A stretch of 64,000 nucleotides of DNA from Pelecanus crispus (lineage: Eukaryota; Chordata; Aves; Pelecaniformes; Pelecanidae): NCBI RefSeq assembly GCF_030463565.1, contig NC_134675.1, forward strand, positions 13,847,862 to 13,911,861, read 5' to 3'. Both the position numbers and the translations under genes were made by a program. The notes under the pieces are model-generated. The model saw nothing but the letters and a program-made list of their open reading frames with translations, was not told the origin of the DNA and ran no database searches. Positions 21,688-31,959 of the stretch are shown here, in pieces; the first letter of the stretch is position 1; each line of letters begins with the position of its first letter.

Positions 21688-22560
21688 TCATTGGCTATTT
21701 TCACCCAAAATCAAATTCCTTTGAGGTACACATTGGACTTGCCCATCCTTTCGCATCACCCACCAAGTGCACCCAGGTCCTTGAGCAAAAGCAATCCCAC
21801 GAATGGGTTTGCCTTTGCCAGAAGGGGAGGTCACCCAGACTGTCTTCCCCAGCATATTTTTTATGTGCACTACAGGGACTTTATCTCCTTCTACAGTACG
21901 TAGAAGTTTTGATTGGGCAGGGCCAGCTCGATTGGCAGATCCCCTGGTGTTGACTAACCAGGTGGCTTTTGCTAAATGTGTATCCCAATGTTTGAATGTC
22001 CCACCACCCATTGCTCTCAAGGTAGTCATTGTATCGCTCGATTTTCCCGGAGGCTGGTGCATGGTAAGGGATGTGATATACCCACTCAATGCCGTGCTCT
22101 TTGGCCCAGGTGTCTATGAGGTTGTTTCAGAAATGAGTCCCGTTGTCTGACTCGATTCTTTCTGGGGTGCCATGTCGCCACAGGACTTGCTTTTCAAGGC
22201 CCAGGATGGTGTTCCAGGTGGTGGCATGGGGCACAGGATACGTTTCCAGCCATCCGGTGGTTGCTTCCACCATGGTGAGCACATAGCGCTTGCCTTGGCG
22301 GGTCTGTGGGAGTGTGATATAATCAATCTGCCAGGCCTCCCCATATTTATATTTTAGCCATCGTTCACTATACCTGAGAGGCTTGAACCGCTTGGCTTGC
22401 TTGATTGCAGTGCATGTTTCACATTCATGAATAACCTGTGCAATACTGTCCATAGTTAAGTCCACCCCTCGGTCACGAGCCCATCTATATGTTGCATCCC
22501 TTCCTTGATGGCCTGAGGCGTCATGGGCCCACCAAGCTATAAATAATTCACCCTTATGTT
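21688..22560 (-). pseudogene. ERV-B integrase
   Basis: Two minus-strand pieces, 22127-22465 and 21688-22089, plus the His-His half of the zinc domain just upstream (about 22470-22560). The Cys-Cys half is HECETCTAIK. Core residues seen are Asp in AWQIDYITLPQ and Asp in ESDNGTHF; the Glu region falls in the broken stretch between the pieces (22090-22126). The C-terminal part reads KVPVVHIKNMLGKTVWVT. A stop and a frameshift separate the pieces. Confidence 0.83.
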
Positions 22561-22561
22561 G

Positions 22562-22984
22562 CTAGTCCAGATCCACCTGAGCCCCTTCAATCTTAGCTGC
22601 CTGATCCACCTGCTGGTTGTTTTGATGTTCTTCAGTGGCCTGACTCTTGGGTACGTGAGCATCTACGTGACATACTTTTACAACCAGTTTCTCGACCTGG
22701 GCAGCAATATCTTGCCATAATGCGGCAGCCCAGATGGGTTTGCCTCTGCACTGCCAGTTGCTCTGCTTCCATTGCTGCAAGCACCCCCACAGGGCATTTG
22801 CCACCATCCATGAGTCAGTATAGAGATAAAGGACTGGCCACTTTTCTCTTTCAGCAATATCTAAAGCCAGCTGGATGGCTTTCACCTCTGCAAACTGACT
22901 CGACTCCCCTTCTCCTTGAGCAGTTTCTGCGACTTGTCGTATAGGACTCCAGACAGCAGCTTTCCACCTCCGATGCTTTCCCAC
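22562..22984 (-). pseudogene. ERV-B RNase H, downstream part
   Basis: Continues after the CR1 insertion: KHRRWKAAVWSP, the catalytic Glu region SSQFAEVKAIQLALD, the Asp in YLYTDSWMVANAL, and VCHVDAHVPKSQ, the late His/Asp region. The first catalytic Asp (LFTDGSCH) lies on the other side of the CR1 at about 23890-23915. Confidence 0.85.
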
Positions 22985-22987
22985 AAG

Positions 22988-23880
22988 ATCATAGAATCAT
23001 AGAATCATCTAGGTTGGAAAAGACCTTTAAGATCATCCAGTCCAACCATTAACCTACACTACCAAGCCCACTCTAGACTAATCAAGGGTAGACCAGACTA
23101 AACCATATCCCGAAGTGCCACATCTACCCGTTTTTTAAACGCCTCCAGGGATGGTGACTCCACCACCTCTCTGGGCAGCCTGTTCCAATGCCTGACCACC
23201 CTTTCCGTAAAGAAATTTTTCCTAATTTCCAGTCTAAACCTCCCCTGGCGCAGCTTAAGCCCATTTCCTCTTGTCCTATCGCTAGCTACTTGGGAGAAGA
23301 GACCAACACCCACCTCACTACAACCTCCTTTCAGGTAGTTGTAGAGAGCGATAAGGTCTCCCCTCAGCCTCCTCTTTTCCAGGCTAAACAACCCCAGTTC
23401 CCTCAGCCGCTCCTCATAAGACTTGTTCTCCAGACCCTTCACCAGCTTCGTTGCCCGCCTCTGAACACGCTCCAGCACCTCAATGTCTTTCTTGTATTGA
23501 GGGGCCCAAAACTGGACACAGTATTCCAGGTGCGGCCTCACCAGCGCCGAGTACAGGGGGACAATCACCTCCCTGCTCCTGCTGGCCACAGCATTCCTGA
23601 TACAAGCCAGGATGCTGTTGGCCACCTTGGCCACCTGGGCACACTGCTGGCTCATGTTCAGCCGGCTATCTACTAACACCCCCAGGTCCTTTTCGGCCAG
23701 GCAGCTTTCCAGCCACTCCTCCCCAAGCCTGTAGCGTTGCATGGGGTTGTTGTGACCGAAGTGCAGGACCCGGCACTTGGCCTTGTTAAACCTCATACAG
23801 TTGGCCACGGCCCATCGATCCAGCCTGTCCAGGTCCCTCTGCAGGGCCATCCTACCCTCGAGCAGATCGACACTCCCATC
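22988..23880 (-). mobile_element. CR1 LINE inserted in ERV-B RNase H, minus strand
   Basis: The 3' tail (two to three ATTCTATG copies on the minus strand) starts at 22988, and the element is 5'-truncated at about 23880. It carries an open 3' part of ORF2 (23098-23850; [20 protein letters not shown] to VDVALRDMV). It separates the first RNase H Asp from the rest of that domain and is therefore younger than ERV-B. Both junctions leave ERV-B coding sequence nearly complete. Confidence 0.92.
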
Positions 23881-23881
23881 A

Positions 23882-25211
23882 TGAGGAGTCCATGACAGGA
23901 CCCATCAGTGAACAAGGCATATTGCTTCTCATTTTCTGGCAATTTATTATACAGTGGGGCCTCTTCAGCACGTGTCACCTCCTCCTCTGGTGATATTCTA
24001 AGGTTTTTTCCTTCTGGCCAGTCCATGATCACTTCCAAGATTCCTGGGTGACTGGGGTTTCCTATTCGAGCCCGTTGTGTGATCAATGCAACCCACTTAC
24101 TCCAGGTAGCATCAGTTGCATGATGTGTAGAGGGGACCTTCCCTTTGAACATCCAGCCCAGCACCGGCAGTTGGGGGGCCAGCAGGAGCTGTGCTTCAGT
24201 ACCAACCACTTCTGAAGCAGCTCGAACCCCTTCATATGCTGCCAATATCTCTTTCTCAGTTGGAGTATAGCGGGCTTCGGATCCTCTGTATCCCCGACTC
24301 CAAAACCCTAGGGGTCGACCTCGAGTCTCCCCTGGTGCTTTCTGCCAGAGGCTCCAGGTAGGGCCATTCTTCCCGGCTGCGGTGTAGAGCACATTTTTAA
24401 TATCCTGCCCTGCCCGGACTGGCCCAAGGGCTACTGCATGAACTATCTCCCGTTTAATTTGTTCAAAGGCTTGTTGTTGCTCAGGGCCCCATTTGAAATC
24501 GTTCTTCTTCCGGGTCACTTGATAGAGAGGGCTTACGATTTGGCTGTAATTTGGAATATGCATTCTCCAAAAACCCACAACGCCTAAGAAAGCTTGTGTT
24601 TCCTTTTTGCTAGTTGGTGGGGACATAGCTGTTATTTTGTTGATCACATCCATTGGGATCTGACGATGTCCATCTTGCCATTTTATTCCTAAGAAGTGGA
24701 TCTCCTGTGCAGGTCCCTTGACCTTACTTTGTTTTATGGGAAAACCGGCCTTCAGAAGGATTTGGACTATTTCCTTTCCCTTCTCAAAAACAACTTCTGC
24801 TGTATTGCCCCACATGACAATGTCATGAATGTACTGCAGATGTTCTGGAACTTCACGCTGTTCCAGTGCCGTCTGGATCAGTCCATGGCAAATGGTGGGG
24901 CTGTGCTTCCACCCCTGGGGCAGTCGATTCCACGTGTACTGAACACCCCTCCAGGTAAAAGCAAACTGTGGCCTGCACTCTGCTGCCAAAGGGATGGAGA
25001 AAAATGCATTAGCAATGTCAATTGTGGCATACCACTTGGCTGTCTTTGACTCCAGTTTGTATTGAAGTTCTAGCATGTCTGGCACGGCAGCACTCAGTGG
25101 TGGTGTAACTTCGTTCAGGCCACGATAATCCACTGTTAGTCTCCACTCCCCATTAGACTTTCGCACTGGCCATATGGGACTGTTAAAGGGTGAGCGAGTC
25201 TTGCTGATCAC
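23882..25211 (-). pseudogene. ERV-B reverse transcriptase, YIHD active site
   Basis: An open minus-strand frame covering fingers to connection: RSPFNSPIWPVRKSNGEWRL, VDYRGLNEVTPPLSA, YATIDIANAFFSIPL, NRLPQGWKHSPTICHGLI, the catalytic box LQYIHDIVMWG, FLGIKWQDG, and the thumb ETQAFLGVVGFWRMHIPNYS. Class III RTs have YIDD; here the first Asp of the pair is His, so polymerase activity is not expected. The rest of the domain has no stop for over 440 codons. The N-terminal boundary with protease is broken by a stop at about 25262-25264. Confidence 0.9.
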
Positions 25212-25262
25212 TCCCTGGCTCTCCAGTTGACGAATCAGGTCATGGATGGGAATCAGGGAGTC

Positions 25263-25772
25263 TCAGTTGGTGCGATATTGCTGCCGATGCACTGTTGTGG
25301 TAGCGATCGGCACCTGTTGTTCCCCAACCTTCAGCAACCCTACAATAGAAGGGTCCTCTGAGAGACCGGGCAAGGTGGACAACTGTTTAATTTCCTCTGT
25401 CTCCAAAGCAGCTATACCAAAAGCCCACCGGTACCCTTTTGGGTCCTTGAAATACCCTCTCCTGAGGTAATCTATGCCAAGGATGCACGGACCCTCTGGG
25501 CCAGTCACAATGGGGTGCTTCTGCCACTCATTCCCAGTTAGGCTCACCTCAGCCTCCAATACAGTTAACTGTTGGGATCCCCCTGTCACTCCAGAAATAC
25601 AAATGGGTTCTGCCCCTCTATAGTTTGATGGCATTTGATGCACCAGTGTCCACCAGAGCCTTATACTCCTGTGGGTCTGAAGTTCCAGGCCATCGAATCC
25701 ACACAGTCCAGTAAACCCGATTGTCCCTTTCCTCCACCTGGCTGGAGGCAGGGCCCCTCTAACACTGGTCAT
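25263..25772 (-). pseudogene. ERV-B protease region
   Basis: The active-site motif ALVDTGA is encoded at about 25639-25656 in a frame different from the longest ORF, which shows a frameshift. Downstream the frame of the 169-codon ORF carries EWQKHPIVTGPEGPCILGID, the C-terminal half of a retropepsin-like fold (ILGxD), then the linker to RT. The homologous ERV-F segment (about 59511-59646) reads the DTG motif after one stop. Confidence 0.78.
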
Positions 25773-26574
25773 AGTATTCGTTGTTCACTCCTTGTAAATG
25801 TGAATCAAAAGTCCCTTGATTAAGAACGGGAGTAGAATTATCCCTCCTCCTCTGTCTCGGGAACTGCTCACTGGAAACTGGAGCTGCAATTTTCCTGGGA
25901 GAACTGCCTTTTGTAAAAGTTTTTCCTTGCAACTCATGCACCCGTGCTTCTAGGGTCGAGGTGGGTTTTCCATCCCACTTCCTCATGTCCTCTCCGTGGT
26001 CACACAGGTAAAACCACAGGGTGCCCCGTGGTCTGTATCCTCTCCATCCTCTCTCTTGAGCATAGGGACGTTGACTCCTAATGGCTGAGACACTGGTCCA
26101 TACAGGTGGGGAGTAGGACAGATCCTGTCTGAGTTGTTGGAACTCTCGGCCTATTTTTTCAGACAGTTTTTCCACAGCCGAGACACAGGCCCGTAGGGAG
26201 GAAGAGATATTTTCTTCATATTCCCGGAGTCGTCTAGCCACTTCATCCACCACTGGTGCCTCGTCATCTTTCCAGGTCAGTACTGCCAACGAGTTGGAAT
26301 ACGATGCTGGTGCGCTCTGTACCACCTTCTGCCACATGGGTTGTGTGCACCTGACTTCATCTGGATCTTTGGGTAACTGCTCATCGTTCAGGTCACTGTA
26401 AATCACCTCCAGCACGCCTAATTCCCTCAAGTACTGGATACCCTTCTCTATGGTGGTCCATTTGCCTGGGCGGTATAAAACATCCTCCTTGAAGGGGTAC
26501 CTTTCCTTCACGCTTGACAGAAGTCGCCTCCAGAAGCTGAGTGGTTTTTCCCCCTTTTCCAATTGCTTTGTCAA
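25759..26574 (-). pseudogene. ERV-B gag, C-terminal half
   Basis: Continues gag after a 1-nt length change in a G/A homopolymer near 26545-26560, judged against the ERV-F copy. Landmarks are SFWRRLLSSVKERYPFKEDV, KGIQYLRELGVLEVIYSDLN, VDEVARRLREYEE, and a basic C-terminus QFPRQRRRDNSTPV, ending NEYYDQC. No CCHC zinc knuckle is visible. ERV-F encodes nearly the same segment at 58620-59510. Confidence 0.82.
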
Positions 26575-27730
26575 TGCCCCCTTCCCTGGAAAGGTATCCC
26601 AGCTGCTTGGCTTCCTTACCCTCTAAATCCAGACTACTGGCCCCGTTATCCCAGCATCGGAGCAGCCAGGTGATGATGTGCTCGCCTGGATGACGACTGA
26701 AATCTTTTCGCATATGTCGCAGCTCACCCAGGGATAGGGATCGGGTGGTTACCATCTCATTTACGGGTTCTTCCTCCTCTGGTTCTCGTGATGGCCCTGG
26801 TTCATCTTCTTCCCTTACTAAACGAGTTGATTTTCTTGTGTATTTTTTCTTCTGTATAGGGGCAACTGATACCGGTGCGGGTTGATTCTCTGTTTTAGCC
26901 ACGGTGCCTGTCACTGGGTTTGGAGTAGTCGCAGTGCCTGTGGCAGGGGTTGGAGTGGCTGCAGTGCCTGTAGCGGGGGTTTGAGTAGTGACAGTGCTTG
27001 TCGTTTTGTCATCAGATCCAGAGACCTTCTCTTTCCCTTGAGGGTACTGAATAGTGTTGACCATGGCTCGATAGGCATGGGCCAGTCCCCAGCATGTTGC
27101 AATGATTTCTGTGTCTCTGGAGTTGCCAGGGTGACAGCATACTTTTTCCAAATACTTTACTAGTTCTTCAGGATTCTGCACTTGTTCAGGGGTGAAGTTC
27201 CAAAACACTAGAGGTGCCCACTGTCCTAGGTACTTGCCCATACTATCCCACACACCCTGCCACTCATAACTCTCCAGCCTTGGGGCAGATCTCTGGATGA
27301 TATTCTTAAATTGCTTACTAATCTTTGTCAAAACCGAAACAATATTCCCAAGAAGTATCAATAGAAGTATCTTAACTGCCCAGGGATGTTCAAAATACTG
27401 AAAACTTTCTGTAATGAGGGAGGAAGCATTATAGAAGAAGGTAATGAAGGTGCCATTCTGTATTTCCTCCACAACAAACGTCTCCAAGGGAAAGGTATAA
27501 TTGCTAACTCTCTCCATGAGGTGGTACCCGAAGTACAGTAGTGACTTGTGTATAAAACCCAGATACAAAACAATGCTCAAGGTCAGGATTTTGATAAGGA
27601 ACCTCCCAAGCAAAACATCCTTAATCACTGCAGAGCATAGTGCAATGCACAGACCAACACCAAGCTTTAACATGCACAGCCAAGAAAAGAACATGGTACA
27701 GATCAGATGAACTAATATCATGACTGGCAA
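26393..27730 (-). CDS. ERV-B first ORF: multi-pass membrane domain fused to Gag
   Basis: A 445-codon ORF whose ATG lies 58 nt after the primer-binding site. Residues about 3-21, 23-36, 44-60 and 117-134 are strongly hydrophobic (membrane segments). Between the third and fourth there is a loop with three N-glycosylation sequons (NYT 77, NGT 92, NAS 101). Gag-like sequence follows (YEWQGVWDSMGKYLGQW, VFWNFTPEQVQNPEELVKYL, TEIIATCWGLAHAY). Next comes a Thr/Pro/Ala-rich repeat region built on PATGTA units (about residues 245-290), a Lys/Arg-rich plus acidic linker, and LRHMRKDFSRHPGEHIITWL. The last ~55 residues are read after the frameshift and are not native. The same layout is in ERV-E (49275 on) and, minus the first segments, in ERV-F (57815 on). 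Function is not known; typical Gag starts with a myristoylated matrix instead. Confidence 0.8.
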   Translation of the reverse strand: MPVMILVHLICTMFFSWLCMLKLGVGLCIALCSAVIKDVLLGRFLIKILTLSIVLYLGFIHKSLLYFGYHLMERVSNYTFPLETFVVEEIQNGTFITFFYNASSLITESFQYFEHPWAVKILLLILLGNIVSVLTKISKQFKNIIQRSAPRLESYEWQGVWDSMGKYLGQWAPLVFWNFTPEQVQNPEELVKYLEKVCCHPGNSRDTEIIATCWGLAHAYRAMVNTIQYPQGKEKVSGSDDKTTSTVTTQTPATGTAATPTPATGTATTPNPVTGTVAKTENQPAPVSVAPIQKKKYTRKSTRLVREEDEPGPSREPEEEEPVNEMVTTRSLSLGELRHMRKDFSRHPGEHIITWLLRCWDNGASSLDLEGKEAKQLGYLSREGGIDKAIGKGGKTTQLLEATSVKREGKVPLQGGCFIPPRQMDHHREGYPVLEGIRRAGGDLQ

Positions 27731-27788
27731 CTGTTAACAGATTCCTTAATACACTCTAGTTAATCTGTTCTTATCTCAAACCCTTCGA

Positions 27789-27806
27789 GCCCCACGTTGG
27801 GCGCCA
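27789..27806 (-). other. ERV-B primer-binding site, Lys1,2-type
   Basis: On the minus strand TGGCGCCCAACGTGGGGC, the classical tRNA-Lys(1,2) primer site, 8 nt after the 5' LTR end (spacer gtcctttt). Confidence 0.93.
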
Positions 27807-27814
27807 AAAAGGAC

Positions 27815-28378
27815 TGTTGTGGTTTAGCCCCAGCCAGCAACTAAGCACCACGCAGCCGCTCACTCACTCCCCCTACCCCGATGGGATGGGGGAGAGAATC
27901 GGAGGAGTAATGTGGGAAAAAAAAAACACTCCTGGGTTGAGATAAGAACAGTTTAATAATTGAAATAAAGTAAAATGATAATAATATAATCATGATAATA
28001 ATAATAACAATATACAAAGCAAGTGATGCACAATGCAATTGCTCACCACCCGACGACCGACACCTAGACAGTTCCCGAGCAGCGATCGCTGCTCCCCGGC
28101 CAACCCCTCATAGTTTATATACTGAGCATGATGTCATATGGTATGGAATAGCCCTTTGGTCAGTTTGGATCAACTATTCTGGCTGTGCCCCCTCCCAGTT
28201 TCTTGTGCACCTGGCAGAGCATGGGAACCTGAAAAGTCCTTGACTAGCATAAGCAGTACTTAGCAACAACTAAAAACATCAGCGTGTTATCAACATTCTT
28301 CTCCTACTAAATCCAAAACACAGCACTGTGCCTGCTACTAGGAAGAAAATTAACTCTATCCCAGCTGAAACCAGGACA
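27815..28378 (-). repeat. 5' LTR of ERV-B
   Basis: 564 bp; minus strand TGTCCTGG...CCACAACA. It carries a TATA motif (agtatataaac) and an upstream CRE-like half site (atgacatcatg) a few bases before it. Inner edge is 8 nt from the primer site; outer edge abuts the CTAAC duplication. Confidence 0.93.
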
Positions 28379-28383
28379 CTAAC

Positions 28384-29102
28384 CATCCGGTATAGGATGC
28401 ATTTAGGAATGGTGAGCAGGTAGGTTTAATTGTAGAGATGTTAACCTGCATTGACAGTTCCACTCGTTTGAGGGACCATGATGGGTTAAATAATATTCGC
28501 TCTTGTCCAGTATTTTTGATCACATATGGTCCAATTTTAGAAATTTGTGGGGATAGGGTTTTCTTATCCATTACAATCGGGGCGGATGTTATTGTACTAG
28601 GCTCAGTAATGTCTATTTTAAATTTAAAGGACAGTCCCATGCTATGGCGAGCCCAGAGGCAGACTACGAGAACAGGTTGTACTAAGGTAAAATTGTACCA
28701 ACAGTCCATTCTTTCAGAGGCACAAAGTTTCGTATCTTTTTCTATTGAGTCTGATGTGATATTGTACACAGAAATCTGAGATGCCTTCTCATGAGCAGAC
28801 CCATTGATCATCCGGCATCCTATTTTAATTTCTTTCCCTGTTGTTCCTCAAAGTTGAGGAACTTTACCATCAGCTTCATCTTTGTCCCAGCTCCATTTGT
28901 TTTCCAAGTATGCCTCAGTTCCGTGCATGACCATGATAGAAAGGTTTAAATTTCCCATACTAGGGTGTATTCCCATACTCCCGGTATACTTAACACGAGC
29001 TTGAGACCATGGCCATTCTATGGTTCTTTGACCACAGGCTAAGAGGAGTGGCGTTGCTAGGGTTTGGAATAGTAACATGAACACAGCATTTCCGTTCGCC
29101 AT
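28384..29102 (-). pseudogene. ERV-A1 env, N-terminal part (surface subunit)
   Basis: Begins at an ATG (29102) 10 nt after a good 3' splice site (pyrimidine tract ctctctcttttgcag, AG at 29115-29114 on the minus strand), as expected for spliced env mRNA. A signal peptide-like start (FMLLFQTLATPLLLACGQ) is followed by SU-like sequence with sequons and cysteines. A stop at about 28848 divides it from 28384-28811 (ERMDCWYNFTLVQPVLVVCL). It is then cut by the ERV-B insertion. The start overlaps the end of the pol reading frame. Confidence 0.8.
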
Positions 29103-29886
29103 CCTGCGGGGTGCTGCAAAAGAGAGAGAAAAGAGAAACAAAAAACCAAACCTGTTTTGGCAGGGAGAGTCCGAACAGGTTACCCCTTTTATGATACAGG
29201 ATAAATCCACCTAGTAGTAATTCTGTGTTTTGTACCACTGTTATCAATAGCTTCCCAAGCAAGTGTGCCACGAGTTTAGTCAGAGTCATAGGCACATTTC
29301 CAATTTGTGGTAAATTAACCATAACCGCTTTTCCTGGTTGAAATGTTATTGGGTATTTTCTTTCATCGGCAGAGGGAGCATTAGGCTTGGTCTCAGTAAA
29401 GAATACTTGACTCACGGGGCTTCCAGTGGGTCCATATCGATTATTTAATTGGTGAAGTATTTTAGAAAGTCGAGTATCCCACCGTGCCTTGTGTGGTTCA
29501 AGGCTTCTTTTTAATAAGCCATTAGTTCTTTCCACTATGTCATTTGATTGGGGGTAATATGGGGTGTGAAATATCCATTGAATTTCTTCCTGTTTTGCCC
29601 ATTCTTGTACCTCCTTGCATGAAAAGTGTGACCCTTTATCACTTTGGATGGTATCAGGAGTAGGTAGACTTGAGAACCAAGATGATAGCCCTCGTACTGT
29701 ATTTTGTCCATCAGCTTTTTGACACTTAGTTGCCATAAGCAAACCAGAGACTACTTCTACTCCTGTGAGGATATATCGATACCCCGCAGAAAGTTTAAGC
29801 GGTCCAATATAATCCATCTGCCAGGTAGACCGCAAAGTTTTTCCCTGTTTGATATGTAAGGGGGGTGCTTTAGCAGGGTGATTTGC
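28990..29886 (-). pseudogene. ERV-A1 integrase core and C-terminus
   Basis: An open 281-codon minus-strand frame (29835-28990) with all three catalytic residues: Asp in STWQMDYIGPLKL, Asp in TIQSDKGSHF, Glu in SNDIVERTNGLLKRS. The C-terminal region KYPITFQPGKAVMVNLPQIG resembles a spuma/class III-like or related integrase tail. The integrase C-terminus PMTLTKLVAHLLGKLL is also found, detached, in ERV-A2 (about 62215-62400). A stop at about 29887 separates it from the zinc domain upstream. Confidence 0.87.
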
Positions 29887-30795
29887 TCATAGTTTTAATT
29901 TGCATTGAGGACATTCTGTGAGAATAGCTTTACAAGTTTTCCTGTCTAGAGGCCAACCTTTGCTTTGTGCAGCAAAATAAAGTGCTTCTGTGCCTGTGTG
30001 ACCTAATTTTTGATGTAGCCACTCTCCCAACCGGTACCACTCAGAATTTGAGGAGTTGTCTATTTCTATTTTCCTGATCTTTGCCAATTCATCTACCTTT
30101 TGGTTCCAGTTTGTAGCTGGTTTCTTATCTTTGGCATGAGCTTTTACCCATCCCATCTTGAATGGAGTTTTTCTGCCTATATTCAATAATAATTGCCAAT
30201 CTTGAGTTCTCCAGATTGGAGATCTGTTTACTTCCCAGTTTAGCGATTCCCATTGACAGAGCCATTGTGTGGCACCAGCCCACACAGCATAGGAATCTAC
30301 ATATATCACCTTTGCTCTGTTTTGTGCTGCTAGAACAACTGCCCTTAATTCTCCTACTTGTGCACTACCTTCACCTTCTTCTATTACTTGTTTGCCGGTG
30401 GTAATTCCTAATGCAGCAGCCTTATATTGCCATTTACCATTTATTCTTTTTGCTGAGGCATCAGTAAACCAAATGTTTTCTGTTGGTGTTCCCTCAGTGA
30501 GGGGAGGTGCGTCTAAAATTGGTGAGGGTTTAAAAGGTTGTTGTAATACTAATGGGTCTGCATTTATAGGCATTTGTAATTTGGAGACCTTAGTATGTCC
30601 TTTGGTTAATTTCATTTCCTCTGCAATCCCTGTCAAGTAGGCATACCACTTTCTGACTGTAGGTTTTTGTGCAACTCCTTCTGGGGGAGCAGTTCCCTTT
30701 AGAATTGCTTCTAATAAATTAAATGGACCTCTGGTTTGTACAGATTGTTCCTGGTGTATCTTTTCAACTTGTTTCACTGCTCGGACTAAAGACAA
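29887..30795 (-). pseudogene. ERV-A1 RNase H and integrase zinc domain
   Basis: A 302-codon open frame. RNase H catalytic residues are seen in order: Asp (NIWFTDASAKR), Glu (QVGELRAVVLAAQN), Asp (VIYVDSYAVWAGA), and the late Asp (NWNQKVDELAK). The integrase HHCC domain follows: WLHQKLGHTGTEALYFAAQS and TECPQCKLKL. This order is standard for retroviral Pol, and the local stretch has no disabling change. Confidence 0.88.
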
Positions 30796-31770
30796 AAGTC
30801 CCTTCTCCCACTCAGAATCTCTCTGTTCTGTCTCTTTAAATGCAGTTGAGCTGAATAGTAAAGGTCTTTTTGGTCCATCTGGGCCAGTTTGGAATAGGTT
30901 ACAGTAAGTACCATGCTCAGCAAAACCCCATTCTGCTATAATAGGGTCGTGGGGGTGTATGGGTCCCAGGGATTGATATTGTTTTTAATTCCTGTATTAG
31001 AGTTTTAACTGCCTCTTCCTGTTCTCGATTCCATTGCCACGGTTTTCCCTTTCATAAGAGTGAGTAAAGTGGGCGAGCAAGGATAGACAATCCAGGTACA
31101 TGTTTTGTCCAGTATCCTAAAGTACCCATAAGCTGTTGTAATTCTTTCCTAGATTGAGGCATCTGTAACTGTTCTATTTTATTTAGGGTGTCTGGTGGGA
31201 TTGTCGCACTACCTGCAATCCACCAAGTACCCAAAAACTTTACCTCTCTGCTTGGTTTCTGACACTTCTCAGGTGGGATTTCAACTTCTGCTTTATGTAG
31301 TGCTTGCCATACTGGTGTTGCTGCTTCCCCTACCTCCTCAGGGGAATTTCCTCCGATTAGAATATCATCTATATATTGGTATAGTTTCACATTCTGAGGA
31401 AGTGTGACTGTTTGCAACAGTTCAGCAAGCGCAGCATGAGCAATTGTAGGTCAGTGTTTATATCCCTGTGGGAGTCTGTTAAAGGTATATTGTATACCTT
31501 CCCAGGTAAAAGCAAATTTTTCTTTATCCTCCTCCTGCAAGGGGACCATAAAGAACATATCTTTCACATCTAGCGCTGCCATCCATGGGTGTGCAGCTGC
31601 TTGTAGTGTGGCTGTTAAGGTCGCAATATTAGGGACTGCAGCCATTAGCGGAGCTGTGTTGGCATTTAGATGCCTATAATCAATTGTCAGGCGCCATCTC
31701 CCATCTGGCTTTTGGACTGGCCAGACTGGTGAATTGTATGGGGAGTGGGTTCTGGAGATAATTTGTCATT
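30796..31770 (-). pseudogene. ERV-A1 reverse transcriptase
   Basis: Pieces 31451-31645 and 31052-31417 give palm motifs: WMAALDVKDMFFMVPL, FTWEGIQYTFNRLPQGYKH, and the catalytic box YQYIDDILIGG, with both Asp residues intact. Thumb: RKELQQLMGTLGYWTKHVPG. Upstream of 31645 the fingers (SPVWPVQKPDGRWRLTIDYRH) read through to about 31770. Stops occur near 31050, 31449 and 31768. The connection segment 30796-31050 contains several stops. Confidence 0.87.
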
Positions 31771-31959
31771 TTTCTAAATCAGCTATGACTTCAGAAATTC
31801 TGGCTAGTGCCACAGCAGAAATCAGGTATTGTGGTATGTTAGTAACTTTTGAATCAGGGAGTGCAGGGGCTTCATGGAGTAAACACACTATAGCCTCCCG
31901 ATCTTTATCAGGGTTAGGATTAATATTTGAACCAAAGGACCATATACTACCATCTGGGA

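Larger units (their letters stand above)
20660..28378 (-). mobile_element. ERV-B, complete class III-like provirus, minus strand
   Basis: Two LTRs (20660-21228 and 27815-28378) flank gag, protease, RT/RNase H and integrase, all on the minus strand. The 5-bp host sequence CTAAC occurs on both sides (20655-20659 and 28379-28383), a proper target-site duplication. It lies inside the env of ERV-A1. The Lys-type primer site, 5-bp duplication, RT style and absence of env fit the ERVL/class III group. The two LTRs differ by a few percent by eye. A CR1 (22988-23880) splits its RNase H. Nonautonomous now: the RT active site is altered and several frameshifts are present. Confidence 0.92.
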
